Source of the DNA: an uncultured Verrucomicrobiota bacterium
Lineage (GTDB): Bacteria > Verrucomicrobiota > Verrucomicrobiia > Limisphaerales > UBA9464
Direction: 5' to 3'
Assembly: GCA_903821635.1 (NCBI GenBank)
Contig: CAIJLV010000010.1
Location: 1 to 64,000, forward strand
Length of the DNA stretch: 64,000 nucleotides
The notes beneath the pieces are model-generated. The model saw only the letters and a list, made by a program, of their open reading frames with translations. It was not told the origin of the DNA and did no database searches. A program made the position numbers and the translations under genes. Of this stretch, positions 55,337-64,000 are shown in pieces; the stretch's first letter is position 1; each line of letters opens with the position of its first letter.

Positions 55337-55786
55337 ATGAAGGCATCAACTCGCTGGAACCTGTTCAAAGACTCGGCTGATGTGGAAAGTCTGTTTGCGC
55401 CCCTGCACGGTCCGCCCCTAGACCGCGGAGGCAACGGCGGGGCGGAACAGATCATTCCTACAGAATGGATTCCAGCCGTGGATATCACCGAAGGCGAGCA
55501 GGAATGGCGGCTAACCGTTGATCTGCCCGAGGTGAAAAAACCGGACGTCAAAATCACCGTCGAGAACGGCGTGCTGAGCGTCACCGGGGAACGCCGGATC
55601 GAACCGGAAGGGAAAAACCGGAAATATCACCGCAGCGAGCGCGCCTACGGACACTTCATGCGCCGCTTTGCGCTGCCCGCCGAAGTCGATCTCACCCTGA
55701 TGACGGCTGAGTTCAAAGAAGGCGTGCTGAGCATCCATCTGCCGAAGCATAAAAAAGCCCAACCCCTCGACGTAAAACTGGCTTAA
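55337..55786 (+). CDS. Small heat-shock protein, Hsp20/alpha-crystallin family
   Basis: 149 residues. The alpha-crystallin domain spans about 45-140: WIPAVDITEGEQEWRLTVDL, VLSVTGERR, HRSERAYGHFMRRFALPAEV and the GVLSIHLPK end strand. ATG at 55337 is preceded by GAGGA with seven-base spacing. Such proteins hold unfolding proteins in a refoldable state. Two small unknown genes follow on the same strand. Confidence 0.92.
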   Translation: MKASTRWNLFKDSADVESLFAPLHGPPLDRGGNGGAEQIIPTEWIPAVDITEGEQEWRLTVDLPEVKKPDVKITVENGVLSVTGERRIEPEGKNRKYHRSERAYGHFMRRFALPAEVDLTLMTAEFKEGVLSIHLPKHKKAQPLDVKLA

Positions 55787-55865
55787 GCCCAAGCGCAAGC
55801 GAACGCCCCCACGCCGAATTTACGCTCCACCCGGCGCCGCCATCGTCACCCAGCCAGCACTTCCC

Positions 55866-56489
55866 ATGATCACCATCGACCAATTGGTTCCTCGCCTGCT
55901 GGACCTGCCCCGCTTGGAAGGAGATACGCCCCGCGCGCCAGGCACCAAGGAGCCCGGCCACAGCCTGACTCCGTTCATTATCTACAACGATTTCCAAGCC
56001 GGTCACCGCGCCCGTCAGTTGATCGCTTCCATCACGCATGAACTGCGGGATCAAGTGCAGGTGCAACCGACTTTCTGGCACTTCGACCTCTTCCTTGATC
56101 CCGCCGGGCGCAGCCAAGCAACGACCGAAGCCATGGCCGCCAAGCTGATCATCCTGACAGCCAGCGGAAACGAGGCCCTCCCCGACGCCGTCTGTGACTG
56201 GTGGCGAGCCTGCTTGACCGCGAAGCGCGGCAGTTGCACCGCCGTAATCGCGCTGCTCGGTTCGCCTGACCACTTTGACGGTCCAGAATCGCCCCGCCTT
56301 CAGTTCCTGCGAGAAACCACCCACGCCGCCGAGTTGGATTTCTTCGCGCCAGGACCACACTTGGAATCAGCGCATCCAACCACTTTTGAAATCGTGCATG
56401 AGCGCGAAGCAACGATCACCCCCACCCTCTACGGCATCCTGCACCATCCGCCAGATGTGTTCCCCGCCCCGGTATCCTCCACGCCTTAA
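55866..56489 (+). CDS. Hypothetical protein following hsp20
   Basis: 207 residues, no signal or membrane segment and no family recognised. The frame and codon use look coding (ITIDQLVPRLLDLPRLEGDT, FWHFDLFLDPAGRSQATTEA). The next gene follows 11 bases after its stop. Its placement after hsp20 may mean a stress-induced group. Confidence 0.7.
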   Translation: MITIDQLVPRLLDLPRLEGDTPRAPGTKEPGHSLTPFIIYNDFQAGHRARQLIASITHELRDQVQVQPTFWHFDLFLDPAGRSQATTEAMAAKLIILTASGNEALPDAVCDWWRACLTAKRGSCTAVIALLGSPDHFDGPESPRLQFLRETTHAAELDFFAPGPHLESAHPTTFEIVHEREATITPTLYGILHHPPDVFPAPVSSTP

Positions 56490-56500
56490 TTTTTCCCGTC

Positions 56501-56785
56501 ATGATCCCCAAATATACCATCGAATACTCCATGCCGCTTCGCCGGCATGCGCACGTCAACCACTACCACACCGATGATCCGGTCGCGGCCAAGGAGTTTC
56601 TGGAAGAAGCCTTGGATCGCGGCCTGAAACTGCTCGCGATCCGCCATGAAGGAGTAGAGCTGGCCCCCAAGGAGTCAGATCGGCTGGTGAACGATGCCGC
56701 GCGCATGTTGGCGGCGAAACGAATCTGCGCCTCCCTAAACCTCAGCGCCGATGAGGAGCGTTTCCGCTTCGGACTGATGGCCTGA
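56501..56785 (+). CDS. Small hypothetical protein
   Basis: 94 residues, mixed charge (YSMPLRRHAHVNHYHTDDPV; AAKEFLEEALDRGLKLLAIR), no known motif. It shares its direction and short spacing with the gene before it, so a bicistronic unit is likely. Confidence 0.7.
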   Translation: MIPKYTIEYSMPLRRHAHVNHYHTDDPVAAKEFLEEALDRGLKLLAIRHEGVELAPKESDRLVNDAARMLAAKRICASLNLSADEERFRFGLMA

Positions 56786-57034
56786 GGGATATAAGTAGAG
56801 GGCCTAGACTCAAGCCCTCCACCGCGACGCCGCGCTGGGTTGAATTTGCGACCCGCTGGCAACCCAGCCGGCAGGCCTAGGCGAGTTAGGCTCATTTCCA
56901 ATCGTTACGCGCTACGATTAGCCGCTAGAAGCGTCGTGAAGCTGCCGAATTTCCTGATTCCAGCAGCAAGTCTGAGGACTTTTAGATGGCCTCAACCCAG
57001 CCCGCCTCGCTGATTTTCTGCCCTCCACCCCGGC

Positions 57035-57415
57035 TTACGCCACCCATTGCCACTGGGCTTCGCCGATCTTCTTCACGTCCTTGCGTTTTGCTTTTTTAGC
57101 ATTGAAGAACCACGTGTGAATGGCGCCCGTGTCCCGGCCCAACTTCGCAGCCAGATCCTTGATCGTGAGCCCGCTCGCCCCGGCTTCCCGCAAGGCGGCC
57201 AACACCGATTCAGTAAGTTGGCCGCGTTTGCCCCGCTTGCCTTTGACGACCGACTTCGCCTTGGCCACCGCACTGCCTTTGGCAGTTTTGCCGCCCGAGG
57301 CGAAACTATCGATCTGGTCGTTGAGCGCGTCGACCTGAGCCTTCAGTGCGTCCCGTTTCTCTAGGAGTTGCGAGAGGCGCTTCAGGTCGGCCGCGGAGAG
57401 CGAAGAGAGATTCAT
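57035..57415 (-). CDS. Small basic protein with coiled coil and helix-turn-helix-like end
   Basis: 126 residues. An N-terminal coiled coil (SSLSAADLKRLSQLLEKRDA) is followed by a Lys/Gly/Ala linker (about 42-64) and a winged-helix-like segment (SGLTIKDLAAKLGRDTGAIH, then TWFFNAKKAKRKDVKKIGEA). The layout resembles a nucleoid-associated or small DNA-binding protein of this phylum. ATG at 57415 is used; the frame to 57652 is not convincing. Confidence 0.72.
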   Translation of the reverse strand: MNLSSLSAADLKRLSQLLEKRDALKAQVDALNDQIDSFASGGKTAKGSAVAKAKSVVKGKRGKRGQLTESVLAALREAGASGLTIKDLAAKLGRDTGAIHTWFFNAKKAKRKDVKKIGEAQWQWVA

Positions 57416-57911
57416 CGAGCGATGTAATAGAGCAACTTGGCGAGAAAGACAACCGGCGGAAATCGACTCCAGCAACTCGCCACCCCGGCGACTCAAACCT
57501 TGAGGTTCGGCCCGCACCTTCAGCCAAGTCCAGAACCCGGGTAAGCATCGAACTCTCAAGGTGCCGGCAAACGGGAAGCCTCGACCGCGAATAGCTGCCC
57601 AGTCTGAATTCCGAATGAGAGACGAGCGCGACCCAAGAGCAACCGCAGGCACCGTTCAAGCTTGGCTAGGTCGCCGAGCGCCTCGCCCACTTCAGGCTTC
57701 CAACTCATTCGCCCACGGTTGGCATTTTTCCACGCGTAGTCTTGCCCCGCCAGTGCCACGCCCACACCGCCACCGTCGGTCCACTTCACGCCCGATTCCG
57801 CCCTTCGTCGCTGGACCGGCGAAAAGACTTTCATCCGCCGCGGTTAGTTTTCAGCTTGCCGCCAATTCGAGCGAACCAGTAGTAAGTGCTCCTCGGTTTG
57901 CAGCGAGTCGC
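57416..57911. other. Region without a clear gene before tRNA-Ser
   Basis: 496 bases. A minus frame of 92 codons (57834-57556) starts with ATG and could encode a basic hypothetical protein (KVFSPVQRRRAESGVKWTDG), but it lacks a ribosome-binding site and has no known motif. Nothing else is seen. Confidence 0.5.
57556..57834 (-). CDS. Doubtful small hypothetical protein
   Basis: 92 codons with ATG at 57834, about 30% charged and with no homology recognised. It may be a real lineage-specific gene or a chance frame in GC-rich DNA. Kept only because the region is otherwise empty. Confidence 0.3.
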   Translation of the reverse strand: MKVFSPVQRRRAESGVKWTDGGGVGVALAGQDYAWKNANRGRMSWKPEVGEALGDLAKLERCLRLLLGRARLSFGIQTGQLFAVEASRLPAP

Positions 57912-58001
57912 GGAAGGGTGGCTGAGTGGTTAAAGGCACCTGACTCGAAATCAGGAGATGGGGTAACCCATCCGGGGGTTCGAATCCCTTCCCTTCCGCC
58001 A
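57912..58001 (+). tRNA. tRNA-Ser(CGA)
   Basis: Acceptor arms GGAAGGG (57912-57918) and CCCTTCC (57991-57997) pair fully, discriminator G and encoded CCA follow. The anticodon stem cctga/tcagg encloses loop ctcgaaa with anticodon CGA (reads UCG). The long variable arm (agatggggtaacccatc) and TTCGAAT T-loop make this a class II tRNA, as expected for Ser. Confidence 0.97.
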
Positions 58002-58103
58002 TTCACTACCAACGTTTTCCCCGGCGGTGCAACCGGTTCCATTTCTGCCCGCAAGCAGGTTTCCCGGCTCCACATTTCCCCAACCGATAGCGCCTTGGCG
58101 TCG

Positions 58104-58424
58104 TTATTCCACCCGATCGTGGGCCCAAGGATACTTGGCCGAGATGTAGAATTCCCGGCGCTCCACTTCGGCCGGTAACTGCCAGTGCAGCACCGCGGGG
58201 TCAAATGACGCCCCGGCCTCCCGCAGGATGATTTCCAGCAGCGGATGACCAAAAGTTACCCTTGGAAAGACGAGTTCGTCTCGGTTCACGTCAGCCACGC
58301 GCGTCACCGATCGTTCCACATAGACCCACCGGAGCAGGCTCAAATGGGCGGACTGTTGCCGGATGAAGTGGCGGGCTTCGGTTTCGCCGGAGCCCTCGAA
58401 CTGAAATTCACGCTTGGACCTCAA
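58104..58424 (-). CDS. Hypothetical protein
   Basis: 106 residues if it starts at TTG 58424; a later start is possible. Sequence includes LSLLRWVYVERSVTRVADVN and HWQLPAEVERREFYISAKYP. No family recognised. It faces the arginyl-transferase-like gene across about 100 bases. Confidence 0.55.
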   Translation of the reverse strand: MRSKREFQFEGSGETEARHFIRQQSAHLSLLRWVYVERSVTRVADVNRDELVFPRVTFGHPLLEIILREAGASFDPAVLHWQLPAEVERREFYISAKYPWAHDRVE

Positions 58425-58521
58425 ACCAGCCGGACTATGGGACCCGGACGGCGGCGCGGCCAGTCGGGTTTATGCTGAATTTGGCTACTGGCGAAAAAGC
58501 GGCTGAGGCGCACGTTCAAGT

Positions 58522-59373
58522 GTGAATAAGAGACGGCAGGCCCGGCGCGAACGTTCGCCCGGGTTCGCCATTGACGAGCGGGCATTTTTTCCTCTGTTTG
58601 CCGGGAGCATGCGCAGCCGGTTCGAAAACACGTTTGTCGCTTGGACGGTGCCCCCTGCGGCCATGGACGAGCTGTGGGCGGGCGCATGGTGGTTTTTGGG
58701 CACGACCTTCTTCCGCCAGTGCGTCCTGCCGTGGAACGGCCGCATGGAACCCTTGCTCCATCTTCGGATCCGGATGGATCAATCGGAGTTTTCCAAAAGC
58801 CAAGCGCGGGTGCTGCGCCGGAACACTGATCTGCGGGTGCAGATTCAGCCGGCGAAGGTCGGCCCCGAGCAGCGCGAACTCTTTCATCGCCACAAACAGC
58901 GGTTTTTCGACGGCATCCCCGAAAGCCTCGATGACTTTCTGGGCCCGGCCCCGGAGTCGCACCCGGTCCCGATTTTGGAGTTCGGCATTTTCGAGGGTTC
59001 GCGCCTGTTGGCCGCCAGCTATCTGGCTCGGGGCCAAAATTCCGTCGCCAGCCTCTACGGCATCTTCAACCCCAGCGACGCCCACCGCAGCCTCGGCACT
59101 CTCACGATGCTGCTCGAACTGAATTTCGCCCGCCAACAGGGCTGTGAATTTTATTATCCCGGCTACACTCTCGAGAACCCTTCGCCGATGGATTACAAGA
59201 AACGATTTTTGGGCTTGGAAGCCTACGCTTGGGATCTCGGTTGGGAACCTTTCAAGCGCCACACTCTGCCCCATGCGGAACCGGCGCCCACACCCCTCCG
59301 CGGGAGCCTGAATGTGGACGCCACCGGGCAATCCGTCCGGCCCGGGTTCGCCCGCCGAAAAACCGTGGTCTGA
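58522..59373 (+). CDS. Arginyl/leucyl-tRNA-protein transferase-like protein (ATE C-terminal type), paralogue 2
   Basis: 283 residues from GTG at 58522; an ATG at 58606 would remove a basic leader. It shares with the gene at 5997-6731: MDELWAGAWWFLGTTFF, RVLRRNTDL, a DDFLGP motif, SYLARGQNSVASLYGIFNPS and the end PGYTLENPSPMDYKKRF. The cysteine-rich N-terminal part of full ATE proteins is missing, so its activity is unproven. A sulfotransferase-like gene follows 15 bases later. Confidence 0.7.
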   Translation: MNKRRQARRERSPGFAIDERAFFPLFAGSMRSRFENTFVAWTVPPAAMDELWAGAWWFLGTTFFRQCVLPWNGRMEPLLHLRIRMDQSEFSKSQARVLRRNTDLRVQIQPAKVGPEQRELFHRHKQRFFDGIPESLDDFLGPAPESHPVPILEFGIFEGSRLLAASYLARGQNSVASLYGIFNPSDAHRSLGTLTMLLELNFARQQGCEFYYPGYTLENPSPMDYKKRFLGLEAYAWDLGWEPFKRHTLPHAEPAPTPLRGSLNVDATGQSVRPGFARRKTVV

Positions 59374-59388
59374 AGGTCCACCCACTCC

Positions 59389-60405
59389 ATGGAACTTACG
59401 GCTGAAAATCTGCGCGGCTGGCTCCCCGGAAAAATTCTCTGGGAAGCCGGCGAACCAACCGTCGTCTGGCGACCGCTCGGTCCCGGCAGAATGATTGATC
59501 CCTATTTTGACGACACGCTGCGCACGACCGCCACCGACCCAGAGCCCGAAGGCAAGACCTTCCATACCCCGATCAGCCTGCTCCGGGAAGTCGCCGAAGC
59601 GCCCCAAGACGAGCCGGGGCCCGGGCCCGCCGGGTTTGTTTTTCACTGGAGCCGCTGCGGGTCCACCGTGGTGGCCCAGATGCTCGCGGCGAGCTATACC
59701 CACTTGGTTTTGGCTGAGTCTCAGCCGATCGACGCGCTGCTGCGCTGCCACCTCTGGGACGCCCGAGCGACACCGGAATGGCAGCAGGAGCAACTCCACT
59801 GGTTGGTCGAGGCCTCAGCCCGCGCTACCCCGCACCGGACGCGTCTGTTCATTAAGTTCGACTGCTGGCACCTGCTCCAACTGCCCGTAATCCGGGCGGC
59901 CTTCCCCCATGTGCCATGGCTCTTCATCTACCGCGATCCGCTGGAGGTCTTGGCCTCCCACGAGCACCGCTGTGGCGCCCAATTCGTGCCCGGGGAGCTG
60001 GAACCGGAACTTTTTGGCTGGGAGCTTGGCGACGTCATGCGACGGCCTTTTGCCCTGCACTGGGCCAAGATGCTCGCCGCCTTTGGTCAAGCGGCGCTGG
60101 CGGGCTTGCCCTCCGGGCGAGGCTACTTGGTGAATCACGATGAACTGCCCGACGCCGCCACCAACGGCATCCTGCGCGCCTTGGGCGTGCCTCGCAGCCC
60201 GGAATTGCTGGCGGAAATGGCCAAGACCGGCCGCTACCACACGAAGGATCCAAAAACGATTTCCGGGGCGGTCACCACCGCTCGGCTTCAACAGGAGTTG
60301 CCAGACCACGCGCTCGCAGTGGCGCAGCACGTCGCCGCTGTTTACGCCGAGCTCGAAACCCGCCGCAACGGTGACTTCGGGTTGCCCGAAGGTTCCGGGA
60401 ATTGA
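59389..60405 (+). CDS. Sulfotransferase-family P-loop protein
   Basis: 338 residues. The 5'-phosphosulfate loop VFHWSRCGSTVVAQML (84-99) and the 3'-phosphate-site segment IYRDPLEVLASHEHRC match the sulfotransferase fold, which moves sulfate from PAPS to hydroxyl or amine groups. No signal peptide is seen. Its closeness to the ATE-like gene (15-base gap) suggests coexpression. The acceptor is unknown. Confidence 0.75.
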   Translation: MELTAENLRGWLPGKILWEAGEPTVVWRPLGPGRMIDPYFDDTLRTTATDPEPEGKTFHTPISLLREVAEAPQDEPGPGPAGFVFHWSRCGSTVVAQMLAASYTHLVLAESQPIDALLRCHLWDARATPEWQQEQLHWLVEASARATPHRTRLFIKFDCWHLLQLPVIRAAFPHVPWLFIYRDPLEVLASHEHRCGAQFVPGELEPELFGWELGDVMRRPFALHWAKMLAAFGQAALAGLPSGRGYLVNHDELPDAATNGILRALGVPRSPELLAEMAKTGRYHTKDPKTISGAVTTARLQQELPDHALAVAQHVAAVYAELETRRNGDFGLPEGSGN

Positions 60406-60476
60406 GCCCTCCAAGCCGCATTTAAGCGGCCGCACGGTTGCCGGCCGACCGGCTTGCGCCACACTGCGCGGGCGTC

Positions 60477-62540
60477 ATGTCCGGGAAGTTCCAACTGCAT
60501 TCGTCCTACCAACCCGCCGGGGATCAGCCAGCGGCCATCGCCAAGCTGTCCCACGGGGTGCTCAACGCCGTAAAACATCAGGTGCTGCTGGGCGTCACGG
60601 GGTCGGGCAAAACCTTCACCATGGCCAACGTGATCGCCCACGCCAACCGGCCGACGCTGATCATTTCGCACAACAAGACGCTGGCGGCGCAGCTCTACGG
60701 TGAGTTCAAGAGCTTCTTCCCTAACAACGCGGTCGAATACTTCGTCAGTTACTTCGATTACTATCAGCCCGAGGCCTACATCCCGCGCACCGATACGTTC
60801 ATCGAAAAAGATTCCGCGATTAACGATGAAATCGAGCGGCTCCGGCTTTCGACGATGAACTCGCTGCTGGGCCGACGCGACGTGGTGGTGGTCGCGAGCG
60901 TGTCGTGCATTTACGGCATCGGCAGCAAGGAGGACTACGAGGCGATGGTCATCCCGCTCCGGGTTGGTCAAACCATCACCCGCCAGCAACTGCTCGAACG
61001 CCTCGTCGCGCTGCAATACGCCCGCAACGATTTCGACCTCACGCGCGGCAAGTTTCGGGTCCGGGGCGACGTCATCGAATTGCACCCGGCTTACACTGAA
61101 GACGCCGTGCGCATCGAATTTTTTGGCGACGAAATTGAGCGTATCAGCCGCTTCGACCCGCTGACCGGCGACCTCGCGGAAACCCTCCAAGCCGCCAACA
61201 TCTTCCCCAGCAAACAGTTTGCGACGCCCGAGGAAAAAACGAAACGCGCGATCCTTGGCATCCGGGAAGAACTCGGTGAACGCATCGCGTGGTTTGAAAA
61301 ACAGGGCAAACTCCTCGAGGCCCAACGCATCAAGATGCGCTGCGAATTCGACCTCGAACAGTTGGAGGAACTCGGCTTCTGCTCGGGAATTGAAAACTAC
61401 TCCCGCCACATCTCCGCCCGCCCGCCCGGGTCGCGCCCCGGCACGTTGTTAGACTTTTTCCCCGCCGACTACCTGCTGATCGTTGACGAATCCCACGCCA
61501 CCCTTCCCCAAGTAGGCGGCATGTATGCCGGGGACATGGCCCGCAAATCCGTGCTCGTAGAACACGGGTTCCGCCTGCCCAGCGCCCTCGATAACCGGCC
61601 GCTCGGCTTCGAAGAATTTCGCAGCCTGGTGAACCAAGGGATTTACGTCAGCGCCACCCCAGGGCCGACAGAACTGGGCTGGGCCACGCCCGCCCACATT
61701 GCCGAACAGATTGTCCGCCCCACGGGGCTGATCGACCCCGAGATCGTCATCAAGCCGCTCAAAGGACAGATCGACGACCTGATTGAGGAGGCCCGCCAGC
61801 GCGTGGAGTTAAACCAACGCACACTCGTCACCACCCTCACCAAACGCACCGCCGAAGAACTCACCGACTATCTCCGCGACCTCGGGATCAACGTCCGCTA
61901 CCTGCACAGTGAGATCGATGCGATCGAGCGGGTGGAAATCCTGCGCGCGCTGCGCAAGGGCGAATTCGATGTGCTGGTTGGCATCAACCTCCTGCGCGAG
62001 GGCCTCGACCTGCCGGAGGTTTCGCTCGTCACAATCCTCGACGCTGACAAGGAAGGCTATCTGCGCAGCGCCACCAGCCTCATCCAGACCGCGGGCCGCG
62101 CTGCCCGACACCTGAATGGCAAGGTGATCCTCTACGCCGACGTGATGACGCAGAGCATCCAGAAGTTCCTCGCCGTCTCGAATTACCGCCGCCAAAAGCA
62201 ACTCGCCCACAATGCCGCCCACGGAATCATTCCCCGCAGTGTGACCCGCGCGGTGGATGAACGCCTCGGCAGCCAACCGCAGGGGCGGGCCGCCGCCGCC
62301 GCCGCCCTGCATGAGAGCGTTGAACAATTCGACCTCACCGAAACAGTGCGCGAATTGGAGGGTGAAATGGTCGAGGCCGCGAACAACTTGGAGTTCGAAA
62401 AAGCCGCCCTGCTCCGCGACCAAATCCGGGAATTGAAGAGCCGGGTGGCCGGAGCCGAACTGAAGGCGCCCGGGGCCGTCAACCGGGCCGTCAGTTACAC
62501 GGCGAAATCCCGAGGGCGGGGTCGCGGCCGGCGCCCATAA
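60477..62540 (+). CDS. uvrB: Excinuclease ABC subunit B
   Basis: 687 residues. Helicase-like damage verifier in nucleotide excision repair. Walker [11 protein letters not shown] (39-48), beta-hairpin [37 protein letters not shown], the helicase motif VI (QTAGRAARH) and a C-terminal UVR domain ([20 protein letters not shown]) are present. ATG at 60477 is chosen over 60438, because [17 protein letters not shown] is the usual UvrB start. Confidence 0.97.
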   Translation: MSGKFQLHSSYQPAGDQPAAIAKLSHGVLNAVKHQVLLGVTGSGKTFTMANVIAHANRPTLIISHNKTLAAQLYGEFKSFFPNNAVEYFVSYFDYYQPEAYIPRTDTFIEKDSAINDEIERLRLSTMNSLLGRRDVVVVASVSCIYGIGSKEDYEAMVIPLRVGQTITRQQLLERLVALQYARNDFDLTRGKFRVRGDVIELHPAYTEDAVRIEFFGDEIERISRFDPLTGDLAETLQAANIFPSKQFATPEEKTKRAILGIREELGERIAWFEKQGKLLEAQRIKMRCEFDLEQLEELGFCSGIENYSRHISARPPGSRPGTLLDFFPADYLLIVDESHATLPQVGGMYAGDMARKSVLVEHGFRLPSALDNRPLGFEEFRSLVNQGIYVSATPGPTELGWATPAHIAEQIVRPTGLIDPEIVIKPLKGQIDDLIEEARQRVELNQRTLVTTLTKRTAEELTDYLRDLGINVRYLHSEIDAIERVEILRALRKGEFDVLVGINLLREGLDLPEVSLVTILDADKEGYLRSATSLIQTAGRAARHLNGKVILYADVMTQSIQKFLAVSNYRRQKQLAHNAAHGIIPRSVTRAVDERLGSQPQGRAAAAAALHESVEQFDLTETVRELEGEMVEAANNLEFEKAALLRDQIRELKSRVAGAELKAPGAVNRAVSYTAKSRGRGRGRRP

Positions 62541-62581
62541 AGATCGCGTTGGGGCACGCCCCCGACTGCCCCGGCGAAGCC

Positions 62582-63562
62582 CTATTTCAGGCGCTGCCGA
62601 GCGAGCACAGCACCGCCGGTGATACCCGCGTTGTCGCCCAGTTTGCTGGCGATGATTTCAATGCCCGAGGTCGTGCCCGGCATCGCGTAATCAAAGGCCG
62701 TTTCCACGATGATCGACATCATCTCGCCTTCCAACGCATCGATCACCCCGCCCCCGAGCACCACGACTTCAGGGTTCAGGATGTTGATGAGGTTGGCCAC
62801 CGCGATGCCGGTGTATTCAGCGGCTTCCTCGATGACCCGCTCGACCAACTTGTCACCGCGCTTGATCGCCTTGCGCAAGTCACCGCTCTTCATGTCGGCC
62901 AAACCCGGCCCCAGCATCTCGGTCAGCACCGTTTTGCCGCCTTCCTTGAGGCGTTCTTGGATGCGTCGAAAGATGGCGGTGCGGCTAGCCAACGCCTCGA
63001 AGCACCCTTTGTTGCCGCAGCCACACTCGGGGCCGCCGACTTCGATGACCATGTGCCCGACTTCGCCGGCGGTGCGGTTGAAGCCACGGTAAAGTTTGCC
63101 GTCAATGATGAGTCCGCCGCCCACCCCGGTGCCGAGAAACAGCCCGAGCAGGTGGCGCGGGCGCCCCTTCAGCTCCACCTCATGCACGCCGAGGGTGCAG
63201 AGGTTGGTGTCATTCTCGGCGAAGACCGGCACCTCCAACCGTTTCTCCAGTTCCTTTTTTAGCGGGGCATTCTTCCAGTCGAGGTTGGGCGCGTAGATGA
63301 CCTCCCCTGACTCAGGGTCAACCGCGCCCGGAGCGCCAATGCCGATGGCTTTGACGTTCTTGAGCGAAAGGTCGGCTTCGTCCACGGCATCCCGCACGCA
63401 CCGTGCGACCCGCTCGACGACCGCCTCGAACCCCCGACTGGACTTGGTCGAGAGCTTGGCCGACTGGAGGAGTTTAAGTTGGGGCGTGAACACCCCCGCG
63501 AGGATCTTGGTGCCGCCCAGATCGACCCCCACGATCAGATCAGATTTCGGAGTTTCAGACAT
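62582..63562 (-). CDS. ROK-family sugar kinase (glucokinase-like)
   Basis: 326 residues. DLGGTK (14-19) for phosphate binding, catalytic D118 in AENDTN, and the ROK zinc site H170-x9-C180-x-C182-x4-C187 (GHMVIEVGGPECGCGNKGCF) are intact. Glucokinase is the most likely role, but other hexose or N-acetylhexosamine substrates are possible. ATG at 63562 is used; the leader to 63643 is not conserved. It converges with uvrB. Confidence 0.92.
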   Translation of the reverse strand: MSETPKSDLIVGVDLGGTKILAGVFTPQLKLLQSAKLSTKSSRGFEAVVERVARCVRDAVDEADLSLKNVKAIGIGAPGAVDPESGEVIYAPNLDWKNAPLKKELEKRLEVPVFAENDTNLCTLGVHEVELKGRPRHLLGLFLGTGVGGGLIIDGKLYRGFNRTAGEVGHMVIEVGGPECGCGNKGCFEALASRTAIFRRIQERLKEGGKTVLTEMLGPGLADMKSGDLRKAIKRGDKLVERVIEEAAEYTGIAVANLINILNPEVVVLGGGVIDALEGEMMSIIVETAFDYAMPGTTSGIEIIASKLGDNAGITGGAVLARQRLK

Positions 63563-63648
63563 GGAAACCGCTTGGATGGAAGACAGATTCAAAGAGTTTG
63601 TGCCCCGCGAACCCAGGCCAATAAAAAAACGGTGGCCGGGCAAAAAAA

Positions 63649-64000
63649 TCAGGGCCGCCCCGACCGGGGATTCTGCGGTTGCGCCACGCGCGGAGTGATG
63701 TTGCCGACGCCGTCGAAGGCAGAGTAGAGCGGCAGGGCGATTCCCCCGACCCGTTGGGGTAACGGTTGATCCTGCGTCAGCCCACTGGCCGGCAGCGCCC
63801 GGGTCACGCCTTTTCGGACCTCCGTGGCGATGGTTTGGAAGGGGGTGCTATTGAAGGAAGATTCCCCCAAGACGAAGACCCCCGAGGCGTCGCGCAGGCG
63901 GAACATGGGCTCCGACTTCCAAATGCCACTCGAAACGCAAAGCCCGCCCAGCAGTTCGGTTTTCCCACCCGCCGCCGTCTCAATCAAAGCGCCGCCCAAA
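63649..64000 (-). CDS. C-terminal part of a hypothetical protein (cut by the window edge)
   Basis: The frame enters from the right edge and stops at 63649, giving 116 or more residues (GGLCVSSGIWKSEPMFRLRD; SSFNSTPFQTIATEVRKGVT). No family recognised. The 5' end is outside the window. Confidence 0.6.
   Translation of the reverse strand, partial: LGGALIETAAGGKTELLGGLCVSSGIWKSEPMFRLRDASGVFVLGESSFNSTPFQTIATEVRKGVTRALPASGLTQDQPLPQRVGGIALPLYSAFDGVGNITPRVAQPQNPRSGRP

Noticed and set aside
56796-56822. Candidate terminator (gagggc...gccctc) after the small hypothetical gene
   Set aside because: The stem is short and no T tract follows.
58516-59799. 427-codon minus-strand open frame
   Set aside because: Opposite the ATE-like and sulfotransferase genes, both of which show clear family motifs.

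Overview
The window is GC-rich, densely coding bacterial DNA. It most likely comes from the Verrucomicrobiota, near the Pedosphaera/Limisphaerales group. Supporting marks are two very large secreted beta-propeller proteins with a C-terminal c-type haem tail (the 'Pirellula/Verrucomicrobium' families), a PEP-CTERM surface protein, LpxB (a lipid A-bearing Gram-negative envelope) and dispersed palindromic repeats that read through as 'RPFRAG' or 'PGERAGVRA' peptides. No rRNA is present. One tRNA (Ser, CGA) was found. This placement is inference from gene content, not from a marker phylogeny.

Layout. 1-4722: the 3' part of a type I restriction-modification operon (hsdS end, a duplicated hsdS tail around inverted repeats, fic, hsdR). 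4859-16747: mostly housekeeping (lpxB, tgt, an MFS carrier, erpA/iscA-like, hemW) with lineage-specific genes: an arginyl-transferase-like gene beside a CxxC protein, a spermidine-synthase-like methyltransferase, a coiled-coil/Ig membrane pair, and an AEC carrier. 16764-25027 (minus): subtilase, lysS with a foreign-looking in-frame insert, and a response regulator/histidine kinase pair. 25210-33692: secreted enzymes (a cysteine hydrolase-ThuA-jelly-roll fusion), an IS3 relic, a PEP-CTERM protein, a lyase-like protein, a giant haem-tailed dehydrogenase carrying two repeat insertions, and a lipoprotein. 33699-36274: purE with a DUF3445 haem protein, divergent from recF. 36299-50685 (minus): a PQQ-like propeller, an H-NOX/HNOBA histidine kinase operon, a second haem-tailed protein, a 1138-aa protein proposed as PPi-type PEP carboxykinase, and zwf. 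50805-57415: Rieske protein, TPR protein, RodZ-like protein, serine hydrolase, aminotransferase, an Hsp20 cluster and a small DNA-binding-like protein. 57912-64000: tRNA-Ser, a second arginyl-transferase-like gene with a sulfotransferase, uvrB, a ROK kinase and one gene cut by the window edge.

The best candidates for something undescribed are: a lower-GC block of about 115 codons inside lysS; an H-NOX gene whose heme-propionate motif reads HxTxR instead of YxSxR, behind four exact 10-bp tandem repeats; dispersed repeats domesticated inside a 1175-aa coding sequence; the hsdS tail duplication with inverted repeats plus fic inside the restriction operon; and two short arginyl-transferase paralogues, one paired with a sulfotransferase. 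Function calls rest on motifs read by eye. No database search was run.
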